A DNA stretch of 64,000 nt from Leisingera thetidis (GTDB taxonomy: Bacteria > Pseudomonadota > Alphaproteobacteria > Rhodobacterales > Rhodobacteraceae), in the NCBI RefSeq assembly GCF_025857195.1, contig NZ_CP109787.1:3137501-3201500 (forward strand). The letters are read 5' to 3'. Below the pieces are notes generated by a model. The model was given only the letters and a program-made list of their open reading frames with translations. It had not been told where the DNA came from and did no database searches. This document shows, piece after piece, positions 35,060-43,455 of the stretch (the first letter of the stretch is position 1; each line of letters opens with the position of its first letter). Made by a program: the position numbers and the translations under genes.

Positions 35060-36292
35060 TCAGTGCGTCTTCACCGCCCCGCTTTCGATCCAGCCGTCCA
35101 GCACCTCCAGCGCCTTGGCCGCAAATTCCGCATCGTTGATGTGGCAGTCAAGCTCATGCAGGCTGGCATTTCCGGGACAGCTGCGGCGCATCTCGCCGCA
35201 AAAGGCCGCCAGCCCCGCCGCGTCATGCAAAGGCGCCCCGGCACGGTCCCATTCGTTGCAGCCGCCCCTGGGCAGCAGCACCGCAACCGGCGCCCGTGCG
35301 GCGGCCAGCTTGCCGCAGACGGCGTGTGCCACCTGCCGCCGCTCGTCTGCATTCAGCAGGGCAGAGGTGAGCAGGCGGTTGTGGGCATGCGTCTCCCGTC
35401 CTTTCAACTGCGCGGGCATTTCCTGCCATCCGGCAAAATCCACCAGATCACAGCAGCCCGGCGCCACCAGCTGCGGTATCCCTGCGCGGCCTGCATTGGT
35501 CATTCGGTCCGCCCCCGCCGACAGTCCGCCGAACAGGTGGTTCGACACCTCCTGCGGCGCAAAATCCATCACCGCGGCAAAGGCGCCTTCCGCCGCCAGA
35601 CTCTCGAACGCGCGCCCGCCCATGCCGGTGGCGTGAAACACGGCAACCTCGAATCCACGCTTCTCCAGCGCGGGTTTCAGCGCCACCATGTAGCGCAGCA
35701 CCGTCTTGCCAAACGAGGTCATGCCGATCAGCGGCCGGTCCCGCCGCGGCGGCTCCACCGCACGCGCTGCGCCCAGTACCGCCCCTGCGGCCTGGCTGAG
35801 CGAGGCCTTGCAGATCGAGTTCAGCCCGTACAGCCCCCCGGCCCACAGGATCATCTGCACGTCCGCCGGGATCCGGTCCGGCGGCACCAGCGGCGAGAAG
35901 GCGACGGTTGAGACAATATACTTCGGCACCCCGACCGGCAGCGCCGCGCACATGTCCAGCGCCAGATCGGTGCCCATGGTGCCGCCCAGCACGACCACAC
36001 CGTCAATGCGGCCGTCTTGGTACAGCTGCAGAGCCATGACCGCCGCACCTGCCCCCATGATCTGCATGGCGGTGTTTTCATCGCCTGAGCCGATCGCCTC
36101 TTTGATCGAGCTTCCGCCGGCCTCCGCCACCTCATGCTTGCTGACGTCCTCAGGCCGGGCGGGATCGCCCAGCACGCTGACATCCATGGTCAGCACCTTG
36201 CCGCCCTGCCCGCGGATCACCTCCGCCAGATAGCCCAGCTCGTCATCCTTGGTGTCATAGGTTCCGGCGACTAGAATGGTCTTGTCTGCCAC
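35060..36292 (-). CDS. Tm-1-like ATP-binding domain protein (UPF0261)
   Basis: A 410-aa protein of the UPF0261/Tm-1-like family, named for the N-terminal half of the tomato virus-resistance protein Tm-1. It begins MADKTILVAGTYDTKDDEL, with GGTMGTDLALDM near residue 105 and FHATGMGGRAFESL near 220, both glycine-rich ligand loops. In many genomes a TIM-barrel PEP-hydrolase-like partner gene is adjacent; none is here. It sits upstream of nothing but downstream of the aldehyde dehydrogenase and tct genes in the same direction, separated by a repeat, and may be part of that catabolic unit. Function unknown. Confidence 0.8.
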   Translation of the reverse strand: MADKTILVAGTYDTKDDELGYLAEVIRGQGGKVLTMDVSVLGDPARPEDVSKHEVAEAGGSSIKEAIGSGDENTAMQIMGAGAAVMALQLYQDGRIDGVVVLGGTMGTDLALDMCAALPVGVPKYIVSTVAFSPLVPPDRIPADVQMILWAGGLYGLNSICKASLSQAAGAVLGAARAVEPPRRDRPLIGMTSFGKTVLRYMVALKPALEKRGFEVAVFHATGMGGRAFESLAAEGAFAAVMDFAPQEVSNHLFGGLSAGADRMTNAGRAGIPQLVAPGCCDLVDFAGWQEMPAQLKGRETHAHNRLLTSALLNADERRQVAHAVCGKLAAARAPVAVLLPRGGCNEWDRAGAPLHDAAGLAAFCGEMRRSCPGNASLHELDCHINDAEFAAKALEVLDGWIESGAVKTH

Positions 36293-36345
36293 AGGCTTTC
36301 TCCCGTCTCTTCAGCTTCGCGGCGGCGGCTGTCTCTGCGCCGCAG

Positions 36346-36385
36346 CGTTTCATCTTTCCGCAAATACTCCCGCCGGAGGCCGCAG
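36346..36385 (+). repeat. Short dispersed intergenic repeat, copy E
   Basis: It reads gtttcatctttccgc then AAATACTCCCGCCGGAGGC. It lies in the 116-bp gap between the UPF0261 and aldehyde dehydrogenase genes. The core contains the short inverted repeat CTCC-CGCC-GGAG. Confidence 0.65.
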
Positions 36386-36408
36386 CACTTGCCGCGGCAA
36401 ATGCTGCT

Positions 36409-37893
36409 TCACAGCTGGATCCAGGCGGTCTTGAGGTCGGTATATTTATCCAGCGCGTGCAGCGACTTGTCATGCCCGTTGCCGGACTGCCCGACGCCGC
36501 CCAGCGGCACGGTGTTGTCCGGCCCGCCATAGGTGTTCACATGCACCACGCCCGCCCGGATCCCCGCCACCATCCGGTGCGCGCGGCTGAGGTTTGCGGT
36601 CCAGACCCCCGCCGCGAGGCCAAAGGCGGTGGCATTGGCCAGGCTCAGCGCTTCCTCTTCGGTTTCGAACTTCGTAACTGCCAGCACCGGTCCGAACACC
36701 TCGCGCTGGAACAGCGCATGATCGCGGGCCACCTGGGTGACGATCGCAGGCGCCATATAGGTGCCGCCGGTGTCCTCCAGGATGCGCCGGCCGCCGGTGA
36801 TGACCTGCCCGCCCTCGGCCCGCGCCATATCCATGAAGGACAGGTTCTGGCGCAGCTGCGCTTCGGAGTTCACCGCCCCGATCTGCGTGTTCAGATCCAG
36901 CGGATCGCCGACCTGCAGCGCCTCTGTCTCGGCTTTCAGCATTTCGATGAATTCATCTTGGATGGACGCCTCGACCAGCAGGCGCGAGCCCGCCACGCAC
37001 ACCTGGCCCGAGTTGCGGAAGATGCCTGCCGCGGAAACCTTGGCCGCCCTGGCCAGGTCCGGCGCGTCGGCAAAGACGATATTGGGGGATTTGCCGCCCA
37101 GCTCCAGATAGCAGCGCTTGAGGTTCGAGCGCGCCGAAGCCTCCAGCAGCTTGCGCCCCGTCGCGCCGGAGCCGGTGAAGGCCAGCACATCCACACCGCT
37201 TGAGGCCGCCAGCGCCGCGCCGGTTTCCGCGCCGGAGCCTGTCACCACGTTCAGCACGCCATCCGGCAGGCCGCATTCGGAGCAGATCTCTGCCAGCCGC
37301 AACAGCGTCAGGGAGGCGGTCTCGGCCGGTTTCAGCACCACTGAATTGCCCATCGCCAGAGCCGGCGCCAGCTTCCACGCGCCGATCATCAGCGGGAAGT
37401 TCCAGGGCACGATGGCTCCGACCACCCCGACCGGCATCCGGTGCACCAGCCCCAGCACATCCGGCGCGGTCGGCGCGACCTCGCCCGCCACCTTGTCCAG
37501 CGCCTCGGCGTAATAGCGGAAGGTGCCCGCCGCCGATCCCGGCTCTGCCTTCAGCGCCATGCTGAACTCGGTGCCATTGTCGCGGACGCCCAGCACCGCC
37601 AGCTCCAGCGCCTCGGCCTGGATGCGGTCGGCGATCCTGTGCAGCACCTGTTTCCGTGCGGCGGGGCTCTGTCCCGCCCAGCGGCGGTCCTCATATGCCC
37701 GCCGCGCCGAAGCGACAGCGTTCTCGACATCTGTGGCAGACGCGCCCGCCAGCGTCGTCAGAACAGATCCGTCAACCGGCGAAGCAACTTCGAGTGTCTG
37801 GCCCGAACCTTCCTGCCATGATCCTTCAAGAAAGAGTTTCTGCGGCGCCACATCAAGCCGCCGAAGCCTGTCGATGAGGTTTTGGTCTGCCAT
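36409..37893 (-). CDS. Aldehyde dehydrogenase (PuuC/betaine-aldehyde dehydrogenase-like)
   Basis: A 494-aa aldehyde dehydrogenase with PWNFPLMIGAWKLAPAL, LELGGKSPNIV and catalytic cysteine in FRNSGQVCVAGSRLL. The start ATG 37893 is strongly set by GAAGGAGG just upstream, even though that site lies inside the tctA frame. It resembles gamma-glutamyl-gamma-aminobutyraldehyde (PuuC) and related amino-aldehyde dehydrogenases. Its upstream neighbours encode a TctABC carrier, so it probably oxidises a compound brought in by that system. Confidence 0.89.
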   Translation of the reverse strand: MADQNLIDRLRRLDVAPQKLFLEGSWQEGSGQTLEVASPVDGSVLTTLAGASATDVENAVASARRAYEDRRWAGQSPAARKQVLHRIADRIQAEALELAVLGVRDNGTEFSMALKAEPGSAAGTFRYYAEALDKVAGEVAPTAPDVLGLVHRMPVGVVGAIVPWNFPLMIGAWKLAPALAMGNSVVLKPAETASLTLLRLAEICSECGLPDGVLNVVTGSGAETGAALAASSGVDVLAFTGSGATGRKLLEASARSNLKRCYLELGGKSPNIVFADAPDLARAAKVSAAGIFRNSGQVCVAGSRLLVEASIQDEFIEMLKAETEALQVGDPLDLNTQIGAVNSEAQLRQNLSFMDMARAEGGQVITGGRRILEDTGGTYMAPAIVTQVARDHALFQREVFGPVLAVTKFETEEEALSLANATAFGLAAGVWTANLSRAHRMVAGIRAGVVHVNTYGGPDNTVPLGGVGQSGNGHDKSLHALDKYTDLKTAWIQL

Positions 37894-39377
37894 TCGGCCT
37901 CCTTCAGTTCCTTGTGGTCCTTCAGCACCCGCAGGATGTGGACCGCCAGAACGATGATGATGAGTAGAAACAGGATGAACGCCACCGGGCGGTCAATGAA
38001 ATCAAAGGGTTCCTTCACCCGCGCCATGGCCGCGCGCAGCTTCACCTCCATGATGCCGCCCAGCACCATGCCCAGGATGATCGGCACCGCGGGCAGCGAC
38101 AGCCGCTTGAGGACATATCCGAGGATGCCAAACCCCGCCGCCATCACACAGTCGGTGGCGGAGTTGCGCAAGGAGTAAACCCCGACAAAGCTGAGCGTCA
38201 GGATGCAGACGCCAAGGAACCGGTTGGGGATGCGCACCACCTGGATCAGCGGCCTGGTGGCAAACAGCAGAAACAGCAGCACCAGCACGTTCAGGATCAG
38301 CAGCGCCAGGTACAGGGCCACGACAAAATCCATGTCGTTCTGAAACAGTCCCGGCCCCGGCACCACGTTGTGCACGTAGAACACCGACAGCATCATCGCC
38401 GTCAGCGCCTCGCCCGGGATGCCCAGGGCCAGCAGCGGCACCATGGCGGCGGCAGGCACGGCGTTGTTGGCGGTCTCCGCCGCGATCAGCCCTTCGGAGG
38501 AACCGTTGCCAAAGTCCTGCGGCCGTTTCGAGGTCTTCTGCGCATAGGTGTAGGACATGAACTGGGCGGTGAATTCGCCGACGCCGGGCACCATGCCCAT
38601 CAGCACGCCGAAGGTGGCGGAAACACCCGCCACCCTTGGATGGCGCGCCAGCTCGCGCAGCCCCTGGAACATGCCGCCGCGCAGGCGGGCCATGCGGATT
38701 TTCTCATCCTCGTCCGTCAGCAGCACAAAGGCCTGGGAAATCGCGAAAAGCCCCAGCACGACCACGATCAGGTTGATGCCGCCGCCCAGGAAGTCCTGCC
38801 CGAAAGTGTAGCGCTGGGTGTATTTCACCGGCTCGAGGCCAATGGTCTGCAGGAAGATCCCGAAACAGGCCAGCGCCCCGGCCACCAGCGCCTGGCCGCG
38901 GTGGGCAACCACCACCAGGATCAGGCCCAGAAGCGCCGCCATGAAGATCTCGCGCGAGCCGAACATCGGCGCGATTTTGGCCAGGACCGGGGCAAACAGG
39001 ATCAGGCAGACGACCGAAAAGATGCCGCCGAAGAAGCTGGCGGAATAGGCGAGGCTCAGGGCGCGGCGCGGCTCGCCCCGCGCGGTCATCGGGTAGCCGT
39101 CATAGGTGGTCAGCGCATTGACCGCGGTGCCCGGCGTGTTGATCAGGATTGCCGGAATGGCGCCGCCGTACATGGACGAGCCGTAGATCCCCAGCAGAAC
39201 GGTCAGCCCGACAATCGGGTCCATCGAGAACGTCGCGGGCAGCAGGATCGCAATGGCCACTGCCGGGCCGACGCCGGGAATGGCGCCGATCAGCACGCCG
39301 CCGACCGAGCCCGCCAGCAGCGCCAGCGCCACGTCCCAGCGCATCAGGATGTCTATGGCAGAAAGAATAAGGTCCAT
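37758..39377 (-). CDS. tctA: Tripartite tricarboxylate transporter large permease TctA, with overlapping C-terminal tail
   Basis: A 539-aa membrane protein with the repeated TctA halves; GAIPGVGPAVAIAILLPATF near residue 32 and GMVPGVGEFTAQFMSYTYAQ near 260 are the paired signature loops. TctA proteins are usually about 500 aa; here the frame runs on past HILRVLKDHKELKEAEWQ for about 35 basic residues and ends 136 nt inside the aldehyde dehydrogenase gene. The tail looks like read-through of coding sequence in another frame, so the original stop may have been lost. I start it at ATG 39377; a GTG at 39386 is an alternative. Confidence 0.88.
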   Translation of the reverse strand: MDLILSAIDILMRWDVALALLAGSVGGVLIGAIPGVGPAVAIAILLPATFSMDPIVGLTVLLGIYGSSMYGGAIPAILINTPGTAVNALTTYDGYPMTARGEPRRALSLAYSASFFGGIFSVVCLILFAPVLAKIAPMFGSREIFMAALLGLILVVVAHRGQALVAGALACFGIFLQTIGLEPVKYTQRYTFGQDFLGGGINLIVVVLGLFAISQAFVLLTDEDEKIRMARLRGGMFQGLRELARHPRVAGVSATFGVLMGMVPGVGEFTAQFMSYTYAQKTSKRPQDFGNGSSEGLIAAETANNAVPAAAMVPLLALGIPGEALTAMMLSVFYVHNVVPGPGLFQNDMDFVVALYLALLILNVLVLLFLLFATRPLIQVVRIPNRFLGVCILTLSFVGVYSLRNSATDCVMAAGFGILGYVLKRLSLPAVPIILGMVLGGIMEVKLRAAMARVKEPFDFIDRPVAFILFLLIIIVLAVHILRVLKDHKELKEAEWQTKTSSTGFGGLMWRRRNSFLKDHGRKVRARHSKLLRRLTDLF

Positions 39378-39386
39378 GGCGGGCAC

Positions 39387-39917
39387 TCAGAGATAGAGAA
39401 TGAAGAAACTGCGCAAGCTGCCCGGCAGATACTCATAAAGCATCGCTCCCGGGATCTTGACCGACAGGAAGGCCTTGAACAGCACCACCACGGCCACCGC
39501 AAAGGCAGCGCTTGTCCACAGCATCAAGCGGCTGCGGTAGCCCATCCGCCAGCACAGCAGCGGCACAAAGACCAGCGTCACGGGCAGGTAGCCGATGATG
39601 GGCACCAACAGGACATAGCCCATGAACCACCCGGCATATTCCAGCACCCGCCCCCAGCGCTTGACCTCCCGCAGGTCATAGCGGCTGACCCGCCGCCAGG
39701 GCAGTTTGTACAGGTGCAGCCCGCCCAGCAGCACCATGCCGCCGATGGCGACAGCGGGCCAGAACCGGGGCTGGGCAAACAGCTTGGTCTTGCCGACCCA
39801 GGTTGTCTGCTCTGTGATCAGAGCCAGCAGCAGCAGTGCGGCGCCCACCAGAAAGAGGGCAAAGACCAGCTGTCCGCGCCGCGGCCCTGCAAAGCGGCGT
39901 TCACGTTCCGAAGGCAT
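39387..39917 (-). CDS. tctB: Tripartite tricarboxylate transporter small permease TctB
   Basis: A 176-aa protein with four hydrophobic helices (about 15-35, 45-65, 95-120 and 130-150), the TctB pattern. It lies between tctC and tctA in the same direction, with almost no gap to tctA. It supports the large permease in sodium- or proton-coupled uptake. No other function is apparent. Confidence 0.86.
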   Translation of the reverse strand: MPSERERRFAGPRRGQLVFALFLVGAALLLLALITEQTTWVGKTKLFAQPRFWPAVAIGGMVLLGGLHLYKLPWRRVSRYDLREVKRWGRVLEYAGWFMGYVLLVPIIGYLPVTLVFVPLLCWRMGYRSRLMLWTSAAFAVAVVVLFKAFLSVKIPGAMLYEYLPGSLRSFFILYL

Positions 39918-39986
39918 GAGAAGAGTTCTTTGTCCGCGCGTGTGAAAGGGGCACCGGGACCGCCGGGGGCCCCGAAGCCGGGAGGA

Positions 39987-40934
39987 TTATTCCGACAGCA
40001 GGCTGCTGATGCGGGCCATGGTGCCGATGTCATTGGCAACCCGGGCGGCGCTGTCATCGGCACCCTGCCAGTAGACCAGCGCACCGGTTTCCTTGGCGAC
40101 ATTCTGGGCGCGCTCGCTCCTCACCGTCTGTTCGGCCACTGCAATGATCTTGTCGCGCACGTCCTGCGGGGTGTCCTTGGTCACGAACAGACCGTTCCAC
40201 AGGGCAATGTTCAGGCTCTCGTCCAACTCGCCGATGGTCGGCGCGTCTGGCGCCAGCGGGATGCGCTCGTCGGTGATCGAAACCAGCACCTTGATCTGAT
40301 CCAGGCAGGGCAGAATCAGTTGCAGCGTGGTGTTGATCACATCGGCATCGCCCGAGGCCAGCGTGTTGCAGTCCAGTGCGTCAAAGGCCGCGTCGGAGCC
40401 CCACTCGAAACCGGCGTTCCTGGCATAGGCCTTGGTCACCTGGGTCGGGGTCAGCACATCGCCGAAATGGCCCAGCGCCACGTCGTTTTCCCTGGCATAG
40501 GCTGCCAGCTCCTCCATCGTGCTGTAGGGCGCATCGCCAGAGGTGGCGATCACAAAGGGATAGGTCAGGAAGATCCCCAGCGGGTCGAATTTCTCCGGCG
40601 TCAGCGGCGGAATGCCGATCTGATGCCCCATCACCGGCACCCCGATCACGAAGGAGCCGATGGTGTAGCCATCGGCGGGCGCATTGGCGACCTCGATCGC
40701 GCCCGGGAACGGCCCGCCGCCGCCGCCCGGCTTGTTCACCACTGCTGCCGCGACGCCGTATGCGTTCTGGAAGTCCTCGGCGATCATCCGGGTCAGCACA
40801 TCCTCCAGATCCCCCGGCGGCCAGGGCACGATGAAGTTCACCGGCTTTTCCGGATACTCGGCCTGCGCCGCAACCGCGCTCAGCCCCAGTGCAGCCGCTG
40901 CGGCCGCCCCTTTCACGAGGGTGTTGAGTTTCAT
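39987..40934 (-). CDS. tctC: Tripartite tricarboxylate transporter substrate-binding protein TctC
   Basis: A 315-aa periplasmic binding protein with a Sec signal peptide (MKLNTLVKGAAAAAALGLSAVAAQA). The mature start EYPEKPVNFIVPWPPG and the VVNKPGGGGG loop are Bug/TctC-type marks; the latter helps bind a carboxylate. ATG 40934 follows GGGAGG. Some positions usual for citrate-type binding are altered (PPGDLEDVLTR in place of PGGxxDxxAR), so the ligand may not be a tricarboxylate. It opens the leftward tctCBA-aldehyde dehydrogenase operon, divergent from the IclR gene. Confidence 0.88.
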   Translation of the reverse strand: MKLNTLVKGAAAAAALGLSAVAAQAEYPEKPVNFIVPWPPGDLEDVLTRMIAEDFQNAYGVAAAVVNKPGGGGGPFPGAIEVANAPADGYTIGSFVIGVPVMGHQIGIPPLTPEKFDPLGIFLTYPFVIATSGDAPYSTMEELAAYARENDVALGHFGDVLTPTQVTKAYARNAGFEWGSDAAFDALDCNTLASGDADVINTTLQLILPCLDQIKVLVSITDERIPLAPDAPTIGELDESLNIALWNGLFVTKDTPQDVRDKIIAVAEQTVRSERAQNVAKETGALVYWQGADDSAARVANDIGTMARISSLLSE

Positions 40935-40970
40935 GGCTATCCTCCCAGTCAATCACCAATCACACTGCAT

Positions 40971-41031
40971 GGTTCATTATTTGAACCGTTGGTTTGAATT
41001 TAGATTGACAGGCCACCCGGTTATCTGTCAA
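40971..41031. promoter_or_regulatory. Two palindromes in the tctC / IclR divergent gap
   Basis: GGTTCA-TTATT-TGAACC (40971-40987) and TTGACAG-N13-CTGTCAA (41005-41011, 41025-41031) are both perfect. The second arms read as -35-like TTGACA in both directions, giving back-to-back promoters. IclR proteins bind palindromes in such gaps, so this is a likely binding site for the adjacent regulator. Confidence 0.5.
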
Positions 41032-41106
41032 CAAAATTGCATCGCAGGTGCGTGTTTTTCCGCAACACCCGCCTGGAAGAACTGAACAGGGAGCATCGGC
41101 AAGAGC

Positions 41107-41886
41107 ATGGGAACGGTATCCAAAGCCTTGTCATTATTGACATATTTCAACCATGGCCGGACCGAAATCGGGCTCAGCGACCTGACTCGCCTGTCAGCAA
41201 TGAACAAGGCGACGGTCTACCGGCTGATGAGCGAGTTGCAGGAATCAGGCTTTGTCGAGCAGGCCGGAACAGACCGGTCCTACCGCCTTGGCCCCCAGGT
41301 CCTGCGCCTGGCCGCCCTGCGCGAAGCAGCGGTGCCGATTCTGTCGGTCTCGCGCCGGGTGCTGCGCGACCTGAGCGACGAAACCGGCGAGACCGCCCAC
41401 CTGTCGCTCCTGCAGGGCAGCCAGCTCAACTCGCTGTCGCACGCCTACTCGCCCCGCCACGCGACCAAGGTGATGATGGAGGATGCCGAGGTGCTGACCT
41501 TTCATGGCACCAGCTCCGGCATGGCGGTTCTGGCTTACGCCAGCCCGGCCTTTGCCGACGAGGTTCTGTCGCAGCCGCTGGCAGCACGCACGGCCGCGAC
41601 CATCACCGATCCGCTGGAAATCCGCGCTCAGCTGGAGGCGGTGCGCCGGAACGGCGTTGCCCAGTCGGTCGGCGGGTTCGAGGCGGATGTGCACTCCCAC
41701 GCGGTGCCGGTCTTCGGCCCCGACCGCCAGGCGATTGGCGCGCTGGCCGTGGCGGCCCCGGTTTCCCGCATGACCGCGGAACAGAAGCAGCTGATCCCGG
41801 CGGCCCTGCGCCGCGCGGGCGCCGCCCTCACCCATCGCATCGGCGGCTCCGCTCCTGCGGATTATCCGCAGGACACTGCCGCCTGA
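41107..41886 (+). CDS. IclR-family transcriptional regulator
   Basis: A 259-aa regulator with an N-terminal winged helix (residues 3-65; IGLSDLTRLSAMNKATVYRLMSELQ) and a C-terminal IclR effector domain (about 80-250; HGTSSGMAVLAYA and ALAVAAPVSRM). It is divergent from the tct operon and upstream of the aminotransferase in the same direction, with 48 bp between. It likely controls both in response to the imported substrate. Confidence 0.9.
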   Translation: MGTVSKALSLLTYFNHGRTEIGLSDLTRLSAMNKATVYRLMSELQESGFVEQAGTDRSYRLGPQVLRLAALREAAVPILSVSRRVLRDLSDETGETAHLSLLQGSQLNSLSHAYSPRHATKVMMEDAEVLTFHGTSSGMAVLAYASPAFADEVLSQPLAARTAATITDPLEIRAQLEAVRRNGVAQSVGGFEADVHSHAVPVFGPDRQAIGALAVAAPVSRMTAEQKQLIPAALRRAGAALTHRIGGSAPADYPQDTAA

Positions 41887-41934
41887 CCTTCCCTCTCCGG
41901 CCCGGCTTGGGGGCCGCATCCAGGAGCTGACCCC

Positions 41935-43290
41935 ATGAACGACTCCAACTTCCTGAAAGAGCACAACGCCAAATCGCTCTGGCATCCGATGGCGCATCCC
42001 GGCGACAGCCTGGCCAATCCGCCTGCAATCATCACTTCGGCGCAAGGGGTGAAAATCACCGATATCGACGGGCACGAGGTGGTCGATGCGGTCGGCGGCC
42101 TGTGGAACGTGAACCTCGGATTTTCCTGCCAGCCGGTGAAGGAAGCCATCGCCGCGCAGCTGGATGTGCTGCCCTATTACTCCACCTTCCGCGGCACCAC
42201 CAACGACCAGGTTATCCAGCTGGCCGAGGAGCTGCGCAAGTTCTTTGCCCCCGATGGGCTCACCCGCGCCTTCTTCACCTCCGGCGGTTCCGATTCGGTC
42301 GAAACCGCCCTGCGCCTCGCCCGCCAGTACCACAAGATCCGCGGCGAAGCGGGCCGCACCAAGTTCCTGAGCCTGAAGAAGGGTTACCACGGCACCCACA
42401 TGGGCGGCGCCTCGGTGAACGGCAACGCCAATTTCCGCACCCAGTACGAGCCGCTCCTGCCCGGCTGCCACCACATCCCGGCGCCCTACACCTACCGCAA
42501 CCCGTTCAACGAGACCGACCCGGAGCGCCTGGCCCAGCTCTGCCTGCAGGCGCTGGAGGATGAAATCGCGTTCCAGGGCGCGGGCACCATCGCCGCCTTC
42601 ATCATGGAGCCGATCCTGGGCGCAGGCGGCGTCATCCCTCCGCATGCCAGCTTCATGCCCGGCGTGCGGGAGATCTGCTCTCGCAACGGCATCCTGCTGA
42701 TCGCGGATGAGGTGATCACCGCCTTCGGCCGCACCGGGTCCTGGACCGGCGCGCGGCACTGGGGCGTGCAGCCGGACATGATGTGCACGGCGAAAGCGAT
42801 CACCAACGGCTATTTCCCCTTCGGCGCGGTGATGATCGCGGACCATATGACCGGAACCTTCGAAAAGGACACCACCGGCAAGGCCGCCATCGGCCACGGC
42901 TACACTTATTCCGGCCACCCGGTCGGCGCAGCGGCGGCGCTGTCCTGCCTGAAGGAAACCCTGCGCCTGAACGTGCCGGAGAACGCCGCCGCCCGCGGCA
43001 CCCAGATCCACCAGGGCCTGCTGGCGCTGCAGCAGAAATACGAGCTGATCGGCGACGTCCGCGGCGGCCACGGCCTGATGTGCGCGCTGGAGCTGGTTGC
43101 GGACCGCACAACCAAGGCTGCCGCGGACAAGCGAACCCTCGGCAAACTGCAGCAGACCGCCTACGAGGCCGGCGCCATGGTGCGGGTCTCCGGCCCCAAC
43201 ATCATCCTGTCGCCGCCGCTGGTGCTGAGCGAGGCGGAAGCGGATACGATCCTCTCCTCTCTCGACGCGGGTTTCGCGGCGGTGAGCTGA
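41935..43290 (+). CDS. Class III omega-aminotransferase
   Basis: A 451-aa PLP enzyme of the aspartate-aminotransferase superfamily class III (taurine-, beta-alanine- or putrescine-pyruvate aminotransferase type). The PLP lysine is in CTAKAITNGYFPFGAV and the cofactor aspartate in LLIADEVITAFGRTG. The N-terminal NAKSLWHPMAHP stretch is typical of omega-transaminases that act on terminal amines. It follows the IclR gene and would make an aldehyde for the aldehyde dehydrogenase at 36409. The convergent end is closed by the 13-bp stem at 43351-43380. Confidence 0.88.
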   Translation: MNDSNFLKEHNAKSLWHPMAHPGDSLANPPAIITSAQGVKITDIDGHEVVDAVGGLWNVNLGFSCQPVKEAIAAQLDVLPYYSTFRGTTNDQVIQLAEELRKFFAPDGLTRAFFTSGGSDSVETALRLARQYHKIRGEAGRTKFLSLKKGYHGTHMGGASVNGNANFRTQYEPLLPGCHHIPAPYTYRNPFNETDPERLAQLCLQALEDEIAFQGAGTIAAFIMEPILGAGGVIPPHASFMPGVREICSRNGILLIADEVITAFGRTGSWTGARHWGVQPDMMCTAKAITNGYFPFGAVMIADHMTGTFEKDTTGKAAIGHGYTYSGHPVGAAAALSCLKETLRLNVPENAAARGTQIHQGLLALQQKYELIGDVRGGHGLMCALELVADRTTKAAADKRTLGKLQQTAYEAGAMVRVSGPNIILSPPLVLSEAEADTILSSLDAGFAAVS

Positions 43291-43350
43291 CGCCTGCACC
43301 AGGCGCTCCCGCGCCCGGGCCGCCAGGTCCGGGCGCTGCCGGATGCCATG

Positions 43351-43380
43351 GCGGGCCCGAAGCACTTGCTTCGGGCCCGC
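43351..43380. terminator. Perfect 13-bp bidirectional terminator stem
   Basis: The arms 43351-43363 and 43368-43380 (starting GCGGGCCCG and ending CGGGCCCGC) are perfect inverted copies around the loop ACTT. It lies between the convergent aminotransferase and glutamine-synthetase-like genes. Weaker GC-rich pairing occurs on both sides (43297-43345 and 43381-43430). Confidence 0.65.
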
Positions 43381-43455
43381 GCCTTCGGCAGCGCCGCTGG
43401 CGCGGCGCGGCGGCGCGGTACTGAAACGGGCGCAGCTGCCGCAGCCCGGCCGCCA

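Noticed and set aside
34945..35139. A 64-codon frame between the FadJ-type and UPF0261 genes
   Set aside because: It overlaps the UPF0261 gene end, lacks a ribosome site and has no similarity I recognise.
38370..40997. An 875-codon plus-strand frame across tctA, tctB and tctC
   Set aside because: It is antisense to three transporter genes and lacks any recognisable domain.
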